Part shown: positions 23,941-35,600 of the stretch, one piece after another
How positions within the stretch are numbered: position 1 is the first letter of the stretch
How the letters are laid out: every line of letters begins with the position of its first letter
Assembly: GCA_030248295.1 (NCBI GenBank)
Contig: JASANH010000304.1
Coordinates: 173,381 to 237,380 of the forward strand
Length of the DNA stretch: 64,000 nt
DNA from: Mesodorylaimus sp. YZB2_4
Lineage: Eukaryota; Nematoda; Enoplea; Dorylaimida; Dorylaimidae
Direction of reading: 5' to 3'
Translations under genes and position numbers: made by a program
The notes under the pieces: model-generated
What the model was told of the DNA's origin: nothing
The model's input: the letters and a program-made list of their open reading frames with translations, nothing else
Database searches by the model: none

Positions 23941-26900
23941 TCACCAAGCTCTGTTCTCCAACAAAGGACAGCACATACACCAAATCCCGATCAAAACCAG
24001 GGCAACAACCGGATAGCGAAAGGCTTTCAAATTCATCGCAGCTGAAACTGGCATTTCTAGCCATTCGGATAATTTTGCAGTCACATCTTTCCGCGCTTGT
24101 GTTAATTCTGGTGGGTCGTTGGGCAGAGCCTCATGCATGTCGTAACAGTGTGATGTACCTGCAATGACAGACGATCCTGTAGACGAAACTAGTTTCAATT
24201 CAGAAATAAAGATCGTGTTTGACAGAACAAAAGCACTAAGTGGGAGTCGAACCCGTGAACTCGGATTTCCTTCAGTGCTCTTTTTTGTTGCCGTAATCGG
24301 GCATCTCATCGACACACAGGCTGGCAGAAAACGCATGCCTGAATTTCCTTCACTAATTCACATAAATATCCTTGAACAAGCCTTTTAAAGGTTTCTTACC
24401 TTCGATGTACCGCGATGGCGACTCCTTATCAAGGTCACGGTCATAAATTCCCAGCGGGTGCCACGGATCGATGGAACCATTCAGAAGGAAGACCCTGGTT
24501 GCCTATAACACAACTCCAGTACCAAACAGCAATTTCGCTAGTCTTGCCGTACATTTGGTGACTTGCCGCCATATTTTTGATTGGTCAGTACAACACTTCG
24601 AGTGACGTCGAGGGATGTGATTCCGAACGGTTGAATGCAGTACAGATTTTCCAAGTACCTAGGAATACCAGCGTAGGGGAACCCACCACTCACCACCCGC
24701 AAGCATGACCTGGCAAAGTCTCACTTTATGTCAACTGTCCCAAACCCGAATGGCTGATTGCTGCTGTCCATCGATTGATAATAGGCGAATTCAGCGCAAG
24801 TTTGCCACAGCCATTGACGGGCTGAAAAGCATAACTTCACTTCGAAGAGCCTCCCAGCTGAATTCGCCGAAAAGCAAGGGGGGGGGGGGGAATTTGAAGA
24901 AACTATAAAAAACTTGGCTGAGTGGGCAAAGTCTCACAACTGACTGCGAGTGGGTGTGTCTTGGCAAAACCCACACCCACAAATCCTAGACAGAAGATTG
25001 AAGTCAAATTTTAGGCTCACTTCCTCCAGCTACGCTCGCAGAACTCCAAGAATCTTGTTTTATGAACTCGATGACAGCCTTGTAGTCGACGTCGACACAG
25101 GGCTCTTGAGTCGACTTGGTCTGGTTGTACCACTGCGCATATTTTTCCAAGGGAGTGTTCACATCTGTCCGGGTCATTTGGCGGCAGTAAGAAGCCAGTT
25201 GCGATGACGATCCCTGAAGTCGAGCAAAGGTCCTATTACCTGGTTTGAAATTCGTTTTTTTGCGTTAAAAATACATACCACTCCGTTGTATTGCGTAGCC
25301 CCCATCCAAGGACTTGTAATCGCGTCGTAAAACATTTCGATCTGGTATGGATCGTCGAAGCTGATTTTACTTCCGCAAAGTCTAGCAAAGAAAGAAACAA
25401 GGTTTCACTGAATGTCATGGAAAAAAGCATACCCGAAGAAAGAATTTAATTTTTTGTCATTTCTAGCCGCAACTAAATCTTGAACCGCCTTGATCGCTGC
25501 GTTTACCGCATCGTAGCAATTTGGATCAAAATATTTTTGCGCATTTCCAACAGTCTCTACGTATTCTGAAAAAATGTAAGTTTCCCGCGCAGAATACTCA
25601 TTGAAACCGGAATGGCTTACCAATGAAATCCACTTCCGCTAAAACTGGTGCACTGCTTGCCACACCACCCACAGTGGAATTCGGGTACAGAGACCTGTAC
25701 CAGACGACTAGGTTGCCTGAAAATGTTACCAATCCACCAAATGAATGAGTCGACAGACTATATACAGTTTTCAATACTTGAAAATCTGACAGCTCATATC
25801 AAATATACTCGACTAGCTCTCGATCGCCTGGCTAGACTCTCGATAGCCATGGCGACTCTGCACTATTGGGCAGGATGTGTTTCCTACCTGAAACTTGTTC
25901 TATCCGTTCCTCTGTGTCTTTTTGCATGTCTTGTCACTTTCTATCTAACCCTAAGCTTAGGGCTCAGGCTTAGGCTTAGTCTGGCGCTCCCGTGTTTGCA
26001 GATTCGTCTAATTAAAGCATGCGTGCTTTCGTTAGCCGTGCCTTCTAAAGCGTGCGGGGATAGTGTAAACATCCTGCTCGTTAGTGCCGCGTGGCATGGC
26101 GCTATGGATTTCGCACAGGACAAGGAGAAGGCATGGCGTGCTATAAAGTGCTAGAGCCACGCACGCGGGAAATTCAAATGTTCAAGCTGGCTTACAGTTC
26201 ACTTCTGACAGGGTATTGCAAATTGCCCAAGGATTTTCATGCTTGTTTGTGTTTTAGGGCAGGAAAAGCCCTCCTCCCCCGGTTAATGGGGTATCCGCGT
26301 CAGCAGCAGCACAAAAGGTCGTGGAAAAAGTAAGATTTAACCCTATAAAAACTTTTTCTCAGTATACTGCTTTACCTGAGTATGATCCACCAAAAACAAC
26401 AACTTTTGCGTCTGGACGATTGAATTTGGTCTTCATGCCGCTTATAAATGCGTCCAAATCAGCCAGTGCTTGGAGACTGCTTAGATAACGTAAACTCTCA
26501 ATGCTGGCATCGCTTAACGAAACAAAACGCCTTCAAAGAGTGAGTTGAAGACATGAATTTCACACCTCACCTCGTCGGATGACTCTGTCCATAAAATCGA
26601 TGCTCCAATTGAAACATCAATGCGCCATATATCTTTGCATTCTGATACATTTGCCCATATTTGAGCCATCCCTCATCAATTTCGCCTTCACCACTGATCA
26701 GAACGAAAAATGGGCCTCCTTTTCTGTATTCATAATCATTGACTTGATAACGCTAAAGAAACCTGGGATGGTGATTTTGATGGGAAAACAGATCGGTCGA
26801 AGAATTTGTTTGATTTGAGTACTAATCTTGACAAAATGACTACTCAAAATATTGATAGCGTGACCTTACTTGTTCCCAGGTGGAGTTGACTGACGTGTTG

Positions 26901-27100
26901 AAATGGTCTAGTGGTTGCGTAAAATGGAAAAGGTCACCACTTGGCTCTAGATTCCGTTGAATATTAGCCATTGAAGGTGGAATTGAAGGAGGAACTAATC
27001 CACGACCATGATATCGACCAGCGAAAAATTTTTTACTGCCACAAAAATGGATAGTAAAAAATACAAAAAATATGACACTGACTAGACATTTATTGCACAT
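23941..27100 (-). CDS. S28-family serine peptidase (PRCP / thymus-specific serine protease-like), membrane-anchored
   Basis: Secretory-pathway prolyl-type carboxy/aminopeptidase. Eleven exons, phase-consistent (1599 nt, 532 aa): 26870-27100, 26571-26752, 26376-26512, 25621-25716, 25433-25565, 25279-25381, 25021-25213, 24725-24821, 24553-24658, 24400-24502 and 23941-24158. A signal peptide leads (MCNKCLVSVIFFVFFTIHF). Family blocks follow in order: QPLDHFN, GGPFFVLISGEGE, LEHRFYGQSHPT, the nucleophile motif GGSYSG, VGGVASSAPV, RQWLWQTCAEF, the Asp motif NGSIDPWHPLG and the His motif GTSHCYDMH. The catalytic Ser-Asp-His triad is therefore complete. After the catalytic domain the C-terminus has a hydrophobic stretch (YPVVALVLIGIWCMCC) suggesting a type I membrane anchor, whereas many S28 enzymes are soluble. 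Several introns are 50-66 nt. The protein should be active from sequence; the substrate is unknown. Confidence 0.93.
25940..26110. repeat. MULE-terminus-like sequence in S28 intron
   Basis: GTTAGCCGTG, GTGCGGGGATAG and CCTGCTCGTTAGTGCCGCG echo the right TIR of the MULE at 21853-21957 with insertions. It may be a diverged MITE remnant. A short TTAGGC-like run precedes it. Confidence 0.3.
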
Positions 27101-28149
27101 TTCCTGGCAGCAGCAGCGAGTTTCGAATTGCTTGATTTTTGAGGGATGCTAGCTTATAAAATTTGTATCATGTGACAGCTGGCGCAAGAATGGCCTAATA
27201 CTTTTCCTTTAGTAATGACAAGAGCAAACAAAAGATATGATATAAGTTTTCGGCAAGCAGCTGGGTGGGTGCAATTTGATGTGCTCGACGTTTGGCTCTC
27301 ATCGAAAAAAAATTTGCCGACAAAAAACTGCCAGTAAGATACAGGATTTTAGATACTGTGGACGGGATGTTAGGCTTAACCCAAAAGGTTTTAATGCTAC
27401 GTCTTTGTGGAAGGCATAAAAACTATCTCACAGATAACGGATAAGGTAAAATTTGAATTTCCCGCTGACAGCCGCTTATGACAGTTTTACATAGATGAAA
27501 AGCTTCTCGCTTTAAAGCTTGTGCGCGTCACGCTGTTAAACGCTTTTTCAAAAGGTGAATAGCAACAATACAGCTGCTACTTTCACACTGCATACAAAAG
27601 CATATATATAACTGCATATATACATATATACAGTAAATATGCACATTTTTACGCATATACATGCTTGTATGAATATGTATGTATAACGCATCTGTACTGT
27701 AACATTGAAATTTTTACTTGAACCTAAAAACAAAGTGAAGACTCTTACAACGAAAAAACCTAGAAGTTTTGCTAGAGGTTAAAAAAACCTCTAAAAAGGT
27801 AATAGGACTCATCCTACCCATAACAACGATACGTATTTAACTCCAAAGAAAAACAGTTCTTAATACGTTCTGTCGGTGAAATTCCTAACGCCTGATGAAG
27901 AAATTTGAATTAGCGAAAAGGAAAATTCTGGTTTCTCTACCCGAGAATATATGTTGAACTTTGTTTTTCAACTTTTGGTGGAAGAATGAACTTGCCATTT
28001 TTACATGTGCTGTTACTCAACCATTTCGACTTGGTTTTTATAATTTTATTCCTCATCAACGTAATTATAATTTTTATTCTGTTAATATCACTCGGCCAGA
28101 GTTTTTGCTCAAAAATTATAAATTAGTAACGGGACAAATAAATTACAAT
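27101..28149. other. AT-rich intergenic region
   Basis: Upstream of the S28 gene. A TATAA-type sequence lies about 50 bp before its start codon on - (near 27153). AT dinucleotide-rich tracts occur near 27600-27690. No gene recognised. Confidence 0.4.
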
Positions 28150-28470
28150 ATCACCTAGCACGTGACATATGCATATATATATAGTTGTATGTATATAAAC
28201 ATGCATATATATAGATGCATATAAATATGCATATAAATGCATCTATATAGATGCATATATATTTGCATATAAATGCATCTATATAGATGCACATATATAG
28301 AAATGCATATATATATGCATCTATCCATATGCATATAGATTGATGCATATATATATGCATATATATATGCGTATATATATATGCATTCATATATATATAA
28401 ATATATATGTGTGTGCATACTGTACACATAAATAATCATACATGTATATGCATATATATATATATATGCT
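28150..28470. repeat. ATGCATATATAT microsatellite
   Basis: About 300 bp of interspersed TGCATATATA, TGCATCTATATAG and ATATATAT units. Long open frames on - here (rich in Tyr/Ile/His/Met) are products of the repeat. Confidence 0.9.
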
Positions 28471-28756
28471 TTGTCTGCTAGCTCTAATCCCAAGTGAACA
28501 GCACACCCAGACCATCCCACCCTAATATATGCCAATATACTGTGTATAAAATTTATCATATATAAAAATTCACTATAGATGTATAAACTAGAATATATTA
28601 CATGGAAAATTCCCGAGTTTTGCTTGTCTTTCCTATTAAATTCCATGAAAACTCGTTTTTTTAAAAACCCTGTCATTTTGGCATTGTGTGATGTGTTCGC
28701 TGTCAAAAGTATATTTTAGGACCCATTGCTAGATCCAACAGCAGTGATTGTTTTGT

Positions 28757-29499
28757 CTACATCTTACTTTCGGCAGAATTCATTCCCTGCTTTCTTAGCA
28801 TGCTTTGTGTAACTACTGGTCTGAAATAGGGTATTAATAGTTTTTGTAAACATATCAAGAAATATAAACTTCCCATTATCATAGTCAAACACTGGACAAA
28901 ATTTGTAAATACCCTACCGCATTCACTTTTGCAAAACAAATTCAAGAAAGGCAAAGTCTTTTTTCTGAGCACTTGGCTAATATAAGTTGTTCTATTGTTT
29001 AAAAAATGCTGCGAACTAGTCCAATCATCATGACCGTAAAAGTTTTTTGCACAATCGGAATAGTAGCACTTGAGGTCGTCACCAATAGTTTCTGCGTGGT
29101 GATCTGTTGTGCGTCGGTAGCGTCATCCGCTCTGAAAAATTCGAAAAATGCCAACTGCTAAACAACTCAGCTTACTCGTAGGACCTGTTTTCTTAGAAAA
29201 CAAAACTCAGTCCCAACAGAATGTAGTACTTTAAGTGCCCAATTATTCCAAATTTGTCAGATAGGGATTTATTCGAGGGAGACTATCATAGTTTGAAAAT
29301 TAGAAGATGGAACACAATTTGACATCGAAGTTTACCAATGTTGTGATTTTTGCCGCTTGAGGTGGGGCCCGGATCTTGAAGCCAAAAGTTACTCTCCCTT
29401 CTTGGGTTTTGGCTTATAGAAATTGACTTACCCACAGATTCCATGCTGACAGCATGAGAAAAAAGCCAAACAGAGCAAAACAACCAGGAAACGTTGCAT
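28757..29499 (-). CDS. Candidate small secreted protein, two or more exons
   Basis: An exon with a signal peptide, 29432-29499 (MQRFLVVLLCLAFFSCCQHG, donor GTAAGT), lies upstream of a 347-nt open stretch 28757-29103 without stops. That stretch encodes a cysteine-bearing protein (CYYSDCAKNFYGHDDW, LFCKSECGRVFTNFVQC) ending ...NSAESKM. Exon 1 ends in phase 2, whereas the best acceptor of the large exon (29104-29105) is phase 1. Either a small exon between them is missed or a boundary is wrong. Family not recognised. Confidence 0.42.
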
Positions 29500-30073
29500 A
29501 TTGAACTGAAATTGACGACTTGACGACCAACTGCTCAATGAAATGCACGTTTTAGAGCATGGCTTTTTATCGTAGGCAGTGAACTTTTAATCGCGACTCG
29601 CTCCAAGAAATATGCAAACAATTGTTGCAAGCGCAATTCGAGACAATTGTTTGCAAATTTTTCCTTCCTTACAATAGAATGACTGAGATTGATTCAGATT
29701 TGAAAGAGTAGGAGGTTTATCAGACAGCGTATAGAAAAATAGCAAAATTATCATTTTTGCTTGCTGTGACGCAAAGCCTCGTGACTTCGACTGAATACCC
29801 CTTCAGTCAGTTAATGCTGCGGCAGTTACTCACCAGCTGCTTGACCGTATTCGGCTGCTCTGGGCGCCAATCGCGTCAGTATCCGTTTATTAGGAGCGAG
29901 TCAGTCAGTTTTTTTAGTCGGCAGGAAACAGGAAAAGAAGCAGGCAATCTAAAATTTACAAACAGGACTAGGAATTTGATACAAGCTAATTAACGTTAGA
30001 TGTACTCCCGCCACCACTTACTGAAAAAAATTAGAACGTCGTCAGTCCATCTATAAGAGTTAGATAAGTGAGA

Positions 30074-30210
30074 TTAGAGATGAGCTAGATGATGGGGTGA
30101 GGGAGGGGGTGAGTGGGTGAGTGAGATTGGGGTCAGATGAGTTAGATGAGGGGTGAGGGGCTGGGAGATGAGGGGTGAGTGGGTGAGATGAGTTAGATGA
30201 GTTATATTGT
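30074..30210. repeat. G/A-rich minisatellite
   Basis: Imperfect units of GGGTGAGTGGGTGAG and GATGAGTTAGATGA over about 130 bp. Strongly strand-asymmetric (purine on +). Confidence 0.8.
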
Positions 30211-30274
30211 AGGGTTTATCTTCTTTGTTTATCAGTACTGTTGTAAGAATCAATATTCGAGAAGCCATCTGTCT

Positions 30275-31449
30275 TTACGAAAGTTTTTTATGTTTCACGA
30301 TAGAAGGGGTGGACGATCAGTCTTTGAATTACAATACTAAGCCAACCTCAGTCATACAGAATATACAATTGTTCCACTGGATGAATAGCCTAGCTCTATA
30401 AACGCACTAGAGCACTGACTGAAAGAAGAATCCTGTGTTTGACGACCTAAGGTGGAGGCTATAATGGAATTCTCAGAATTTGGAATGTAGTATAACCGTA
30501 CTTTTACAAATACTGACTGCCTATAGTTTAGCGGACGTATCAGACATGAACTGATCAGCAGGTCGGATCAGCCTTCTGTAGTCCAGACTGATAATTGATT
30601 GATCCATATTCTGTTGGTACTTAGTGAGAAGTATGCAGTGATGAACCGCGGGTCTAATGTCAAGGAAAGATGATATAGGCGACCACTCTGTCAGCTTAGG
30701 TTGGGGCTTTTCCATTGGCGCCCATTCCTGCAAAGTTCTATCCAAGACTGCACAATGTACTTCTTGGATGTGTCGTTTTTGAGGCTTTATGCCAAGCGTC
30801 GACAGCGTGGAAAGAATTATTGGAACACTGACAAGGTGCCCAGTGATATTGCTCTTGATTCATTCGATGCGTTCAGACTTCATGTTTCTCAGGTGATTTT
30901 CTAGACATTCAGTTCGTTTTATCGTTCTTTGTTCACATGTGCTCTGCCGTATAAGTGCACTGATAAGTGTTTGGCCAGAGAGAAAATAGCAATAGCGAAA
31001 CTAACAGTAATTCGCTTTTTTAGATGAGGTAATATCATCATCCGATCCTCGGGCCTATGCATTTGAGTGCCATGCGTGGCTTCATCCATGCCAACGCTCC
31101 CTCCAAGCAACCCCCGCCCCGATTTATGCCATTTTGACAATAATGAAACTGAGTCTGCATTGCCTTACGAGAGATGGGGGTTGGTAGGAAGACCACTCAG
31201 CTATGCCCTTCTAGCAAAGAACCTTTATAAAATGTGCACCAGTAATTTGCGGATCAGCGGTGCCTTGGGTGATAATGAAAAACAGGATGAGATTTAGAAA
31301 ATGATACCCCCTAGAGCAGACTTCAATGCGTCCGCAAAAGCTGGCGGACTACAGCATGATTCATGATACGATGTCATAAGGCGCTGACTTACGATGTATT
31401 TTCGCCAGGCACAGTTCTTGAGTCCAGCGACGTCTAATAATTATTAAGT
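30275..31449. other. Intergenic, nothing recognised
   Basis: Only short motif-free open frames; no repeat or RNA gene identified. Confidence 0.4.
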
Positions 31450-31769
31450 GTGTTTATTGCATTTTATCTCATTTTCACTGCAATCACTGCAATAAAGCTA
31501 TAAGCCCCATAAAAACGGATAAAACAATTTTGGCTTCGCTCTGCTTCATATTGACTTCCAGCCTTGAAACTGGACCATCGCGGGCTGCACCTCTGTAAGC
31601 GAGAAATCATATTGTTATTACATGCGGGAGTAAACATAGGCTCGAGGATTTGATGGAAAAACCCATCTTTTGAAAAATCTACACAACGAACTAGTGTTTG
31701 ACATCGACGAAGACAGTAATACACAAACACCTCCTCTATGTCTTCTGGTCCCATCGACTTTGGGTGGCT

Positions 31770-31919
31770 TCATCCGCATTGGCTAGATATTTCCGCATCA
31801 TCAACAAGTAAGTCAAATATAGACAGAAGCCGTGCATGAGTCTTTTCATTATCTGTCAATGCCTTGTTCGATAGCATCCCCTCGTGAGTATACACCAGTT
31901 TTCTTATCTTTAGCACCGT
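31770..31919 (-). CDS. Candidate terminal exon of an unidentified gene
   Basis: After a TTTGCAG acceptor a 150-nt frame reads TVLKIRKLVYTHEGMLSNKA to LLSIFDLLVDDAEISSQCG and stops. AATAAA on - lies about 310 nt downstream (31453-31458). A lysine-rich open segment upstream (about 31950-32060, GARKCPKKVKDEAVYPKNDA) could be an earlier exon. No family recognised, and no start exon found. Confidence 0.28.
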   Translation of the reverse strand, partial: TVLKIRKLVYTHEGMLSNKALTDNEKTHARLLSIFDLLVDDAEISSQCG

Positions 31920-32653
31920 CTGCAAATGTCAAAAAATCGAATTATAGCTGACTGCCTGAAGTACCGGCATCATTCTTGGGATAAACTGCTTCATCTTTCA
32001 CCTTTTTTGGACATTTTCGAGCTCCCTTTGTTCTCTTTTTGTCTCGATTTTTTCTGCCTTTTTTTGCCGCTCTCAGCTTTAAAAAGGATGCAATTTCAAT
32101 TTTAATTTGCTCTTTGTCTTTAATTTTTTTATTTTTTGCACGTTAACACACTTTGTGGCCTTTATTGACTGCTCGAGGTCTCAAACTCAAAAAAGGACCC
32201 ATAACCGTTCTTCCGCAATGCAACAGAGCGACCTTTCGCGGAAAAGCATTCTCAGGGAGGAGCATGAAAATCGATCTAAAGCCGATTACTCCTTCCATTT
32301 TCCAGTCTCCTATGCTCTCATCGTTCAACATTTGCCCTTCCTACTTCCCGGGGATTCATGGTTTACACATTCCCCATTGACCACACCCCATCGCGATTCT
32401 AAATAATGAAAACTGAGGATGGTAGGCGCCTGCAATTTAGCCTGGCGAAAACGCGTTAGCTGAGATTTTCTCGAAAAAAACCAGGTTTTAAATCATCAAC
32501 ATTTTTATGAAACCTTGCCTAGCTACCAACCTAGCCAACCCAGGCCTCTATTCCGGTTGCCATCCTATTTGCTTTAGGAAACAGGGCGCTGCGAGTTACG
32601 ATCAGGCGAAAAGTGCAAGCTTGACTTGATTCGAGTCGAGTTTTCATCAAGAA

Positions 32654-35600
32654 ATGATTCGGCTAGAAATCGGACTTATGATAATTTATTTCACAACAAA
32701 AATTTATGCTTTTCATCAAACTTCGAATGAAAAACAAGAATCGGCAAAAGCTATAATTGTGGGTGGTGATTTATTGATTGGTGGTTTATTTCCGATTCAT
32801 CAACAAGATCACACGGGCGATTGTTCTGATCGTGTATTTATCGATGGCGTCTTAGCATTGGAAGCATTTTTACACAGTTTGGATTCGGCTAATATTATTC
32901 TCAATGAACAATGCGGGTTTAAATTGGGTGCAATCGCATTGGATACGTGTAGCAGCGATAGAGTTGCTTTATTCAATGTAAGTACGAGTTTTGTTGAAAA
33001 ATGAACAGGATGCAGTCATTGAGAAAATATTCGAGAATACATCCAATATTTGTCCAGCAACTAGTTCACTGCACTTTCACAGCGCACGGCAAATAGTTCA
33101 CGAATTAAGGAACGGCGGGAAAATTAAAAACTCGTTTTTTACTTTTCAGCTTTAGTTTCATGCCGCCTTTTTAAATACTTCACTGCACATTCTTCATTGC
33201 GCAGCTGAATTTTTTCGAAGTGAAAAGTTGCGTTTGATTTGGCAAGAAATTTAAAAGCAGTATTTCACTAGCTATAATTTAACACAAGTTTTTCAATTTC
33301 TCCTTGCTGCTTGCTGTTTACACAAGCGATTACGTCACAATCCACCTGCACTGATAAGATAAATTTTATTATACGAAGGAACTGCGCCGTTGGCCAAAAT
33401 GCCACGTGTTGTATCTCGACAAATCTCTAAGTCATAAGCTTTGGTGGGCGAACTGTTATATCGAATATTGAGCAATGGGAAAAATGGTGTCTTGCCTGAG
33501 TGATAGTTTAAACTGGGTTTCTGTTAGGTTCGACCGGGAAATATAGGTTGCCAAGCTTCAGCTTTTGACCCCCTTTTTTTATGAGTGAATTCGATGCACC
33601 CATGAGGTGGTGATCGTGAGCATCCGTGCCTTTTTTGTTCAAACTCGATTTTCACGGGATTATTGCCTAAAAACTTTTTTTGAAAGTGGCTTGGCGATAT
33701 CGGCCATAACTCTAAAATTTTTCAGTTTTTCTCGATCAACGGCATATTAGCGTGTTCGGAATTGAACGAAAAATCGAATGCTTGTTGCAAAAATTGGAGC
33801 TTGGCAATCGCTAGGTCGACCCTAAATAAAGCCTGTCTTAAAAAGTTGTGCAGTAATAGTCTGGCGCTTTGCTCGAGGAGGGAAAAAGCTAACTTTTCTG
33901 TCAGTCGTGCCAAGTGCACTTTACACCTTCGATGTAGTCACATGCTCGCAATAGAGTTATCTGGTCATGATGAGTCGGAGCGAGCCATATTCGCATGTTT
34001 AGATTTACCAGATTGCGAAAAGAAAGCATGCCGAATGCAAGTTTCAACAGAAAAAGGAAACAATCCACTCTTCGCGTGTGGCTTTGTTGAAAACAGAGGA
34101 AATCAATTCCATAACACGATTAGGATGGTGATTAGAATGCGATAATTAAAAGGATGCCCTAATTAGGCTGACCGTGTTTCTGTCACACGCCATCAGCAGA
34201 TTGCGTTGAGTGAATTTGTCGACTTCGTGTTTAGAAAAGGTCAATGCAAATGGCATGATTGTGAGACCCAGGAAAAACTTAAATTTGCAGGATTTTTTTG
34301 GCAATTCAGTTTGAAAATGCTAATTTGATAAAATGGTAAATTACCTACGTCGACCCAAGCTAGGGCAGTCCAGTGTGCGAGACATTGATTATGTAATCGA
34401 TTCAGCTAAGGCACGCTCGGAAGAACGGGGTTTTTCCTTTTGTGCAAGAGGTACGTTTGGTGAAAAAGAAGCTACCCGTATTTAATCAAGGATGGGGATC
34501 GGGTGTTGGAAAAGGAAAACGATGGGTGTATTTGCGCCAGACCGACGTAATCCAAGTTTGCGCACCTCCTGCTGCTGTTGAACGATCGGGAAAAATATGA
34601 GGTCATAGGAAACCTTTTTACACATCCCCATGGTCACCCTACGCCTTGACGCACTTATGTTTCTCTTTGCGCAGTCTTCTCGAATTCGCTCCCCTCAAGC
34701 GTTCTTGCTTTCTCGCATGTCAAGGTTTTTTCAGGGCAGATTTCTGGAACGATTGAATACATTTCGTGTTTGTGTTGAAAGAGTTTAGGGAGCAAGGAAT
34801 TGGAGGGTTGCAGGGAAAAAGGGCCAAAGAAGCAAAAATTTCGCGACAGGATTTCCAGCTCTGCATTGTGTTGCAATACCGTGATCAGCGCCTTCTAATC
34901 TATATGACGAAACAAATTGTAAGTGTCGAATTCAATGATAAACTTTAACAGGCTTTGTTGCAAAATTTAGATTGATGTTTTTCGCGCTCAATGTAGGCAC
35001 GATAGTTCGGAACTGCTGCGGCATCGCGTGTAATTCTCTTTTCCCGCTATTATTATAACAAAATGAGCGAAGTTTAAATTTTTGGTGTTTTATAATCTCT
35101 GCGTGAGAACTAACCACCAAGAAAGTGACACTTGGAAAATTGAAACACTGGTCACAAACGTGAATAGCGCGTTCGCGTGCTGTGGCACCACAGACAGTCG
35201 CAGGTCATTATCGATCAATCGCCGCGTGAAAACTAGGGTCGAAGTGTGCTAAACATAGAGAGATGATGGCAGCTAAATCGTCGAGAGTGGAAGTGTGCAT
35301 GCCAGAAGACCTCTTTGAGGTGACATTGCTCAGGCGTTTGAGGCTTGGCGCACGCTACAGTTTTGCCTCGCGTTCTCTCAACTAGTCCTTATGGCTCTTG
35401 AAAGCAATTGTGCTGTGCGGGCCATTCCAAGTCTGCCTCGTGTTCATGTTTTTTAGTGTGTGTAGTATTAGTTGAGGAAACCTTTCTACCTTTGCCTTTT
35501 CGGATTACTTGGCCCTAAACAGCAATTCGATAGAACTGAAATTGTAAAGTCAGTAACTCTGGCGCCAAACTGATCACTAGTTGCCCACACAGCTCATCGT

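Noticed and set aside
25950-25980. TTAGGC/TTAGGG-like telomeric repeat
   Set aside because: Only three or four imperfect units inside an intron; too short for an interstitial telomere.
28151-28706. Open frames rich in Tyr, Ile and His on the minus strand
   Set aside because: They are translations of the ATGCATATATAT microsatellite and have no start, splice or motif support.
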